DNA of 64,000 bases from the NCBI GenBank assembly GCA_025642075.2, contig JAODUO010000634.1, forward strand, positions 112,001 through 176,000. Direction: 5' to 3'. A program made the translations under genes and the position numbers. The DNA comes from Ridgeia piscesae (Eukaryota > Annelida > Polychaeta > Sabellida > Siboglinidae). The notes under the pieces are model-generated. The model saw only the letters and a list, made by a program, of their open reading frames with translations, was not told the DNA's origin and searched no databases. The first letter of the stretch is position 1; each line of letters starts with the position of its first letter. This document shows positions 54,813 to 64,000 of the stretch, piece after piece.

Positions 54813-55082
54813 GTGTATTGCGGGAAGAATTTACCCACCTACGCTGGTGTGTATGTCACAAAAATATGTACCCGATATAACATCTGTCACGGAGATTCCG
54901 GGAGAATTGGTAGATGTATTAGCAAGAAAAGGGTCGCCAAGAGTATGAATGGCAGATGGTGGCGCCTCTTTGCGGAGTCTGGTAGCCTTGATTTTCCAGA
55001 CTTCGTTGTGAGGCGCCACCGTTTGTCTGAGGACTTCGTCTTTGCTGTGACAAATATGGTTGATTACCATGAATCAAGGTAA
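54813..55082 (+). other. Open stretch of unknown origin
   Basis: About 89 codons without a stop, including DFPDFVVRRHRLSEDFVFAV, ending in a donor-like AATCAAG/GTAAAT. I do not recognise it. It lies next to LTR-element debris and may be part of it. Confidence 0.25.
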
Positions 55083-55199
55083 ATGGAATAATATAATATA
55101 TCGTTTAAGTCAGTCTTTGATGTCATAATAGAACGTCTAAGGAAATGTGCTAAATTAGTTGTATACACCTGTAGTTTTTAGATGTAGTTTGACAAATAA

Positions 55200-55930
55200 A
55201 AGTAGGGACATCAAAGTAAGACCCGACTATGCAAGAAGTTATGTCAACGACCCGCACTCACCAATGGTATGACAAGACAACGTCAGACAATGGAACTCGG
55301 CCAATTGATACTTCGGCATTCCGAAGTGTCGAGAACAAACTTACAGTCGGGGAAAATGGTGACTTCCTCAATCGGAAGTAAAGTGGTTTCCGGCGCCGTC
55401 AAGAGTTCCGTACAATGCCAAGCCGTTTCCAGCCAACGCCAGATGGATGTTCCCGAAACTCCGTAGAACAAATCGTCCGGAATATACAACCTGTGATTCT
55501 GTATTTTGCTGTGGTGACTATCTGGAAAGGATTACCAAGTAAGTCGGATAACGAATCACCTTTTGAAAGCAAACCACGGTCTGACTTCCTTCGATGCTGT
55601 CGTCATCTCTTCGGTGGGAACCGTGCACAAGTCCAGAGTCTTCGATAAACCGGTCAACTCCCCCCAATAACAGGAAAGTGCGACAAGGATCCAACGCTTC
55701 CCGAGCAAATGTGAAGCAAGGTGACATAGTGCTTATGAAACAACCAACGTTGAATGGACTCTACTCCAGTTCTACCATCACCGGTCAGCTGCTCTGAGGT
55801 ACACCATTTATCACACGAGGAAGGTTCACCAGTGAGAGAAATACATCAATGTACCGTCGCATAGAGCTACCACCAGAACCACCAGACTACGTCCCAATGT
55901 GGCGATAAAACACCAGACGGTCGCTCTGTG
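55200..55930 (+). mobile_element. Probable decayed Ty3/gypsy-like integrase region
   Basis: TSDNGTRPIDTSAFR (about 55282-55325) looks like the SDNGxxF block of an integrase core; about 400 bp later VKQGDIVLMKQP (near 55710) resembles an integrase C-terminal motif. In between are stops and shifts. The following 56000-56750 has features that could belong to an LTR, but no paired LTR was found. Confidence 0.4.
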
Positions 55931-55999
55931 TAAAGGGTGTTGACCTGTTTTAGATTAGTGACACGTCATACGACATACACTAGTGTTCAATGGATAAAT

Positions 56000-56955
56000 C
56001 ATGTTTGCGCAACCCACGCTTATCGTCCATAAGGATGTTGATGTTTTCCAAGTTATCGGTTTAATGAAGACATATACTGTGTGTGCGTGCGTGAGTGAGT
56101 AAGTGTGTGTATGTGGGCAGACAATGATTCCACACTGAAGCTTTGTACTTGTAGCAAGATGACACTAGAAACAATGAACTTTCCATTCGCATTTTCGAAC
56201 CATTGGTATGTTAGTTACAATTGAAGATATATTTACGAAAACAATGGAATGGTAAATTATTTTCTTACGTGTTTCTGCTGTTGTACTGTTGTCTTAGTCT
56301 CGCTTAACCGACTGTTGGTCGACTGCTGAACTATGCCGAGAAGACAGTCTGGTGATTTGCCGGCTTTTGAATATTATCCGTGTGGGGCTAAACAATGCTG
56401 CCATCTCACGGATACTGTTTAATCCTGCCGTAATTCCTATTTGAATATTTTTTAATATAAGTTTAATTTAAAATAATGTTTTTTATAATATAGCATTATT
56501 TGATAAAGTACCGTTATTTAATTTGTTGTTTCAAATTTGGCTTGAGAACCAATCAGCGTCTTTACCCTAATCTGTATTAAGGCCGCCCTGGCGGTTACAA
56601 CTGCAGCCCATTAAAATCCAGATAGAGTTGAGGGGCTTAAAAGTGCTGCCAGGTCACGGAGCCTGGGTAACTGAGGCTACTGTTGTCTTTGTCTACAGCG
56701 CGGCGAGCAGTTCACCAGCTGCTAATTGATTAGTTGCACCAGGGGTAGCTTACTTAAAAGTTGCATTTTGAATTATCCTGCTAACGGCGGTTTTAAGTGT
56801 TTATTCTTACACAACATAGAATATAAATGTACAAGTGTAACATTATCTTTCTGCACGTGCTGCGGTGTTTCTGTGTTCGTTTAGCATGTCATCAATCCTG
56901 TTCACAACACAGGGTTGTTGTCACAAGTACATAAATGTGTTTTGTACATTCATGG
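56000..56955. other. Unassigned intergenic sequence, possible LTR
   Basis: Contains ggccgccctggcggttac and tgctgccaggtcacggagcc patches that are richer in GC than the flanks. No gene or RNA recognised. Confidence 0.3.
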
Positions 56956-56962
56956 GTGTGTG

Positions 56963-56994
<32 letters not shown>

Positions 56995-57616
56995 TGCGTG
57001 TGGCACCGCTCTACCCACCGGCACCGCTCTGCCCACCGGCACCACTCTACCCACTGGCACCACTCTACCAACTGGCACCTCTCTACCCACCGGCACCACT
57101 CTACCCACCGGCACCACTCTACCCACTGGCACCTCTCTACCCACCGGCACCACTCTACCCACCGGTACTGTTCTGCCCACCAGCACCACTCTACCCACCG
57201 GCACCACTCTACCCACCGGCACCTCTCTACCCACTGGCACCTCTCTACCCACCGGCACCACTCTACCCACCGGTACTGTTCTGCCCACCAGCACCACTCT
57301 ACCCACCGGCACCACTCTACCCACCGGCACCACTCTACCCACCAGCACCACTCTACCCACTGGCACCTCTCTACCCACCGGCACCACTCTACCCACCGGC
57401 ACTGCTCTGCCCACCAGCACCACTCTACCCACCGGCACCACTCTGCCCACCGGCACCGCTCTACCCACTGGCACCACTCTACCCACCGGCACCGCTCTGC
57501 CCACCAGCACCGCTCTACCCACTGGCACCACTCTACCCACTGGCACCGCTCTACCCACTGGCACCGCTCTACCAACTGGCACCACTTTACCAACTGGCAC
57601 CACTCTACACACTGGC
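56956..57616. repeat. 18-bp minisatellite after a TG/GCGT microsatellite
   Basis: After (TG)n and (GCGT)n (56956-57001), about 34 units of the 18-mer ccaccggcaccactctac follow, with variants (ccactggcacctctctac, ccagcaccact). Because 18 is a multiple of three, all six frames tend to stay open, giving long PAPLYP, TGTTLP and WVEWCR type frames that are not genes. It ends 28 bp from the donor of the exon at 57644-57784. Confidence 0.95.
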
Positions 57617-57643
57617 TTGGTGTAGGAATAAGAGGTAACATAC

Positions 57644-57784
57644 CCGCTGCGCTATTTCCAAGTTTTTCGCTCTCAGATAGTTGAGTTCGTCTCCAAGCCG
57701 ATTGGCTCGGCTGTAGTGCGCCTGGGGGATGCCTTCAAGGGCTGCAATCTCGGCAGCAGACTTCTCTCTAATCTGACGAACCTC
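57644..57784 (-). CDS. Orphan coiled-coil exon, gene not identified
   Basis: On the minus strand an acceptor (..tttactcaccag) opens 47 codons in phase 0 and a donor (CGG/GTATGT) closes them in phase 0. The peptide has heptad-like, charged sequence: EVRQIREKSAAEIAALEG, HYSRANRLGDELNYLRAKNL, EIAQR. Good borders, no stops and coiled-coil character suggest a real internal exon of a minus-strand gene whose other exons I could not find. A weak start-like frame lies at 60730-60948, but nothing links the two. It could also be an exon of a decayed gene. Confidence 0.55.
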
Positions 57785-58019
57785 CTGGTGAGTAAACAAT
57801 GAACCATGAAGGTGGATCAAAAGAATACCCAATAGAAACAGCAGTCAGGTGAGAGATTTAGAGATTGGAGTGTGGAAAAATTAGGTATTAAAATTTCACA
57901 AATTTTATATAGCACGCATGTGAATGAATGTCTGGACATTTTAATACCCAAGTAGGAAAAAAAACCTGGCAGGCAATGAAGATAACGTCATAATGGCTGC
58001 CTATGGGGAACTCGATTGT

Positions 58020-58235
58020 GTTCTTATGTCTACAAACGTGTTTACAGGACGTGTTTCAGTGTCTCAGTCTCACCTGGTCTCTACACTATATTATCAACAA
58101 ACATGTTTAGAGGATGTGTCTCAGTCTCTGTGTAGGTCTCATCTGGTCTCTATACTGCACTATTACAAACATGTTTAGAGGATGTGTCTCAGTCACAGCC
58201 TCATCTGGTCTCTATACTGCACTATTACAAAAATT
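58020..58235. repeat. Short minisatellite
   Basis: About three units sharing gtgtctcagtct, cacctggtctctatactg, cactattacaaacatgttta and gaggat, with a final short unit. Confidence 0.75.
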
Positions 58236-58755
58236 GTAATGTATAAACTGAACTTATCACCAAAAAACAACTTATCACCAAACATTAATCGATAAAATAA
58301 TAAATGAATAATAAAATAGCTTAATAATTACAATTTTAGAAGCTTTATTTATTCATATTTAACATGTTATCTACGTAAGCTTAATTTATTGCATACATTT
58401 GATATACTCATGTTTTATCAATGTTGTATTTTATGTGCCTCGTAATAAAACTTTATTTTAGCACCATGGCTGTCCTATTCATGGGTACGTATATACTGGT
58501 AAATAGCTAAACAATGCGATGATAAATGATAAAGAGTATACCTGGTACTGATTTAGTAATAATGATAGTAATAATAATATACAGTAATGATACGTTGTGA
58601 TAAAAAAATTATAAAATATGCTGTGTAAACATTATGTCATATGTCTTTACAGATTAAATTATATTCTTTAAAAGGATTATTAGACATGCAAAATTAGAAA
58701 CAAAACAGTAACACCAGCTATACCAGCAATGATAGTAATAAAAATAAATAAGATT

Positions 58756-58800
<45 letters not shown>

Positions 58801-58965
58801 TATTAATCTTATTTATAATATTTATAATATTAATAAATAAAGCTTCTAAAAATTGTAATGTATAAACTGAACTTATCACCAAAAAACTTAACTGAACTTA
58901 TCACCAAACATTAATCGATAAAATAATAAATGAATAATAAAATAGCTTAATAAGTGAATAATTAT
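58226..58965. repeat. AT-rich duplicated element with an inverted copy
   Basis: 58226-58340 and 58848-58955 share aattgtaatgtataaactga and attaatcgataaaataataa in direct order. In addition tagaagctttatttatt near 58340 returns inverted (aataaataaagcttcta) near 58838, and taagattaataatatat/atatattattaatctta form a palindrome around a TA run (58744-58815). Confidence 0.7.
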
Positions 58966-59050
58966 TAATAAAGTAAGGTACTAAAATTATTTTATAAATT
59001 ATTATTATATTCGCATGGAATCACTGTCAGTTGTCTGAGGAACCTGTCTG

Positions 59051-59051
<1 letters not shown>

Positions 59052-59093
<42 letters not shown>
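59052..59093. repeat. (TA)n microsatellite
   Basis: About 20 TA units. Confidence 0.9.
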
Positions 59094-59096
<3 letters not shown>

Positions 59097-61637
59097 TATC
59101 AGTGATTCCCCATATCATAATATTCATGATTACGTTTTGTATTGTCTTATTATTATTAAATGTCTACCAATAGATAGTTTCTTGTCTATTTATTAATTAT
59201 TAGTATTATCAGTTGTTTGTTTTGAAATAAAATGTCTTTACATATTTCTTCTTCAAGTAATGTAGTTGTATATACTGTATGTTCATATTGTACTTTACAA
59301 GCTAGCCTTGTGCAAGTTATTTTATATTTAAGGGTTTTACTGTTTATTTTCATTTATTTTATATTTTCATGTATAACTTGTATGAAATTGATTGGACATG
59401 ATTGTAAAAATAAATAAAATAAAAGTTATGTAGTTAACATGAAAATTAATGTTTTAAAAGCATGTCATAATAATTATTGGCAAGGGAGCACAATTAATTG
59501 CGAAAATTTAATTTGTGTGACAAAAATGTAAATATATGTTTTAAATGCATGTCATAATTATTAGCAAGTGAGATTAATTAATTGCGAAAATAAGATTTAT
59601 GTAATAAAAATGGAAATAATTTTATGTTTTAAATGCATGTGATAATAATTATTAGCACTGCATCATAATCGAAACAATATCGTCTTTTCGGCTATTTACC
59701 CTCTTATTCTACTAATACAGTTTTTTTCACATACATTCTAACGATCTTATATGCGGCAGAAAAACAGCGCGTGGTGTTTTTATGTAGGTCAGCTCGCTCA
59801 GTTCACTTTGCGCGCGTTCTGGTTGGTTTTGTGTATTCCTTGATCCGTGATCCGACCACGGACCGTGATCCGACGACGCTCCCGCCTGCCAGGTCGCACT
59901 GCCAAATGCACGTGGCGCATGTTTACTTCCAGCAACCAATCGCAACGCAGATAGCATTGCAAGCAGTTGCCCGATCATATTCCCTGGGTCAGCACTTCTA
60001 GGTGTGAAACGATTCGGCCGAAAAAAGGGACAAGTTTCTGCGCCGATCGAAGCGACATTGGTCGCTGGCGCTCCCGTACATGTTACGTAATGTTTTACCG
60101 GGCGACTGTCGTGGGGCGTGGCAGAGACTGGCTGTCTGTCGAACGATTATGGGGTGTGCCGATTATGTTGCGCTGAGAAAGTAAAACTCCAAAGAAGTGC
60201 ATTTAACATGTTCTCGACTGATAAAATTCTAAGTAATGGTTTAATTTGGAAAAACTGATGTTCCCGACAACATGAATTACATTGAAAGTCGTCGAAAAGG
60301 CATCACTTGATGGCTTCTCACTGCGACTAGATTACTCGGGCGTGAACCAGCACCATGACATTTAAGGTGGGTGAAGGCGGAGCAGAACTTAAATTAAATC
60401 TCCTTCAACTCGCACAAAGGCATTGTCCTATCACAATACTTGTTAAATGTACATTTGTCTAAATAGTAAAAATCAACTTTAATACGCTATATATAAACAT
60501 CGCTTTAATGTTCAGCTTTGTAACTTTTTTAATTCGTGTTTGTATAAATTGCGCGTGGTCCAGATGCAATAGTTTAATAAATTAAAGAAAAGATCGACAC
60601 GTTGTTGTCAGCATTGTTTTTATTAGGTCGAAACATGTGAAACCTTATTGCATTAAAGGCAAAGTTAACATTGAAAAAGTGTCGTTTCCACAAAAGACGT
60701 CCACATAGCAAACTTTGGGTAGGTATTATCTAGAGTGCTATTCTCCATGCCAGGTCTATATAGCGGGGGTCTACAATTGCGCATTGATACGTTTGGGTAA
60801 AATCAATAGTACGACATACCTTAATGATTCTTGGTTTGATTTTTTCGTCATATAAAGATGTTAAGATATACTTTGTTGTCAGAGATTGTCGTCCCATTAA
60901 ATCTGGCACCATATTCACAAGATACGAAATACACTTACCGGGTCTCACCCATAACCTCAGTTACCCTCAAGGAAAGGTTGGCCACTCTTAATTGACGTTT
61001 AGGCACTGCGCACTTTTATAACAATTTATATTATCTATTTAACCAGCATAACAGCGGCAGTGTAGAACCAATACTTTTTTTTGTGAACAAACCAACTTTC
61101 AATTTCATTAAATGTCCTTAATGTTTTTAACTTGCATGACATTTATGTTGTAGGACAGTTGTACATTATAATAACCAACTTCATCCACATTGTATAAAGT
61201 AACAACGTACATTATGAACTAGAATGGATGCAGTTGGAGCATTGCACCTAGGTTTTGGGCATTCATGCATGTAGTGGGGCATTCAGGCACGGGTGCATTC
61301 CGACAAGAAATCCTCGCGCGCTGCTGAAAAACCACATGGAAACACCAGAGAAGCATGACTCACTGCGGAGACAGATTTTCGCGGGGAGACGTGGTATAAG
61401 GTAGCAACGACTGAAATATCATAATTATTTATGCCGCTGTGGCGGTGCAGAACGTCGATCGGTCCAGAACGTCGAAGGTTCGCGGTTCATGTCAAAAGGT
61501 TAGCGTTTCATGGCGAAGGTTAGCGCGACACGGCCCGCGGCTAGCCAGTCTGGAATGTATATCCGGTCCAGGATGTCGTTCCACCTCGTTTTGAGTGTTG
61601 CTTATGGATTTCTTACATGCGTGACAAAGGTTAACGT

Positions 61638-61679
61638 CTACTGTACAGTAGTTTACGCTGGTCACGTGACCAGCGTAAA
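61638..61679. promoter_or_regulatory. Two adjoining perfect palindromes, one centred on CACGTG
   Basis: CTACTGTACAGTAG (61638-61651) is a perfect 14-bp palindrome. Directly after it, 61652-61679 is a perfect 28-bp palindrome of which the left arm is TTTACGCTGGTCAC. Its core GGTCACGTGACC contains GTCACGTGAC, the best-known site for TFEB/MITF and USF type bHLH-zip factors. Confidence 0.6.
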
Positions 61680-62294
61680 TATGGTGATTGCCGAATTAAC
61701 ATATGAGTGAACCATGCATATTATAGTTTACGTTAAACATTTATTGATGCGCTTCCATTCTTGCAATTATTATTATTAAACATAACAAAACCTCACAATC
61801 ATCGTTACTTGTATTTTTTTATAAACAGTGTTTTCTTAAGACTTAAATGTCCTTGTCTCAGAGCGTTGTGCATGTTATCGCTTCGTTACAGCCATGGTTT
61901 TCATTGCAGTCTATAGTACGTGCAGCATTAAATACAAATCCCCGCGTCTTCGTGACATATAACTCTGGCAGTTTAAGATATATGTAACTGTCTACTAACT
62001 GAATGTAGGATTGGATGTATCGTGCCCGTATTGGCATAGTTTGTAGGCAGGCCCTATATTTTGAAAACAAATTAAGATAAAGCTGTATTTTAGATACATA
62101 CGGTTTAAATTGTGTATGTGATGTAGATAGCCCGTAGAGGTAGTGTGTGCAATAAATTCGTCAGGGGATGGGTGTGGGTCACACTTTTATAATGGCATAT
62201 ATTTGCATCTATTTAGCATGTATGGAACAAACTTTTATAGTAGTCCTATTGGAATGTTTTGTAGAATTATATTTTTTATTCAAAAAGGCGTTAT

Positions 62295-62446
62295 ATGGGC
62301 TTAACATTGTAGTATATAAATGGCATTGAGGTGCTTCAATATCAGTACAAAGGGTGGAATTCAAAAAAATATGGGCTTAACATTGCAGTATATAAATCCA
62401 ATTGAGGTGCTTCAATACCAGTACAAAGGGTGGAAATCTAGACGTT
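62295..62446. repeat. 76-bp tandem duplication
   Basis: atgggcttaacattg and agtatataaat, gaggtgcttcaata and cagtacaaagggtgga occur twice at a 76-bp spacing. Confidence 0.9.
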
Positions 62447-63261
62447 ACCATATCCAAATAGTTGGTTTTACCCAACACAACTCGGCAGTGATTTAATAAT
62501 ATATTTTGGGAAATGAGTCATGCATTCAAGACTTACATAACTTTATTAACATGTCGACTGGTATAAGTATGTGTCACATAGTAGTGTTAAATGAAATGCA
62601 AACAATAGAAGCTCTTTGTATAAACCGTTGCATTTAATAATAATTAAATAAGATTACTTTCAAAGATTTATAAACTCATGCAACAACGCGGGCCGAAAAC
62701 CAACAACGTCGGCCTGCTCTATTTGGTTTGTCTCCGTTCCGTTGCAGATGGCTTTTGCGTACTGGAATATAGATACACATTATTGTTAATATTTCCCCGT
62801 GTTAACAACACATTCATGTGAATCCCTCTTTATGGTCCCCTGGTAATGTGACTATTTTTAGTCACATCGTTTCTTTGGTTATTCGGTTAAATATAACACC
62901 ACTTCACACAATAGTGAAATCATATAAATGACAAAAGATGTGTATTTTTAACTTTGAACAGAAATTTTGTTCACATTTATCAAACGTACACCTCTTTAAA
63001 AAAATATGATAATATAATCTAACTACTCCTGCAAAAACATATCACTACGACAAAAACAGACATGGCTGCAAGGCTAGTATGCAACAATCCATATCTTCCC
63101 TGTTTTACTATAGCAATGAAAACGTGGGTGTGAAAAAGTTTTAAAGACGCACACACATATACACAATAAGCAGTGTTATGGCATTTGTTACCAAGCTTAT
63201 GGTAGAAAGTAAAAGAAAATGGTTGTATAATAATAGTAAGATTTCTATAATGCCTATATCA

Positions 63262-64000
<739 letters not shown>

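Noticed and set aside
56865..57684. Frames of up to 257 codons (PPAPLYP, TGTTLP, WVEWCR repeats)
   Set aside because: The 18-bp period keeps all six frames open; peptides are pure repeat with no unique part.
59727..60176. Frames of 69-83 codons in the CG-richer patch
   Set aside because: No family resemblance and no splice or start context; composition alone explains the openness.
60730..60948. 72-codon minus frame as first exon of the orphan coiled-coil gene
   Set aside because: A donor-like GTAAGT is nearby, but no domain is recognisable and nothing links it to 57644-57784.

Overview
This is a 64 kb piece of nuclear DNA from an invertebrate animal. It is AT-rich, with split genes, short exons with GT/AG borders, LINE and SINE debris, Tc1/pogo-type miniature transposons and many micro- and minisatellites. 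The proteins look like their vertebrate orthologues but are clearly non-vertebrate. The SINE and LINE types fit a marine lophotrochozoan such as a mollusc, which is an inference from repeat style only. Nothing prokaryotic was seen.

Layout. (1) 1-15,078, minus: ten exons of a TMF1-like Golgi golgin; its 3' end runs off the left edge. (2) 16,487-16,598: intron-containing tRNA-Ile(UAU). (3) 19,530-22,301, minus: complete three-exon RNF2/RING1, the PRC1 ubiquitin ligase. (4) 22,501-32,653, plus: E4F1, a many-fingered C2H2 protein in 14 exons, head-to-head with RNF2 with 199 bp between the start codons. (5) 35,553-39,081, minus: complete UBE2I (UBC9), the SUMO-conjugating E2; a possible 5' UTR exon near 40.6 kb brings its 5' end close to the next gene. 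(6) 41,158-54,247, plus: complete RINT1, an ER-Golgi tethering protein, in 14 exons. (7) 54.2-64 kb: mostly repeats, one orphan coiled-coil exon (57,644-57,784, minus), and a TG array running into the right edge.

Exon models were built by eye. Every proposed junction keeps reading phase, and each assembled protein is close to the length recalled for its family (RNF2 331 aa, UBE2I 161 aa, RINT1 807 aa); the E4F1 model, 961 aa, is longer than human (about 784 aa).

Genes together: RNF2, UBE2I and E4F1 all act in ubiquitin/SUMO and chromatin control. E4F1 and UBE2I are also both on human 16p13.3, so this pairing may be old linkage. TMF1 and RINT1 both act in Golgi traffic.

The most unusual feature is that tandem arrays repeatedly sit against splice sites. 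The clearest case is RINT1 intron 5, where about 16 copies of a roughly 46-bp unit each carry a copy of the real 3' splice site plus the first bases of exon 6.
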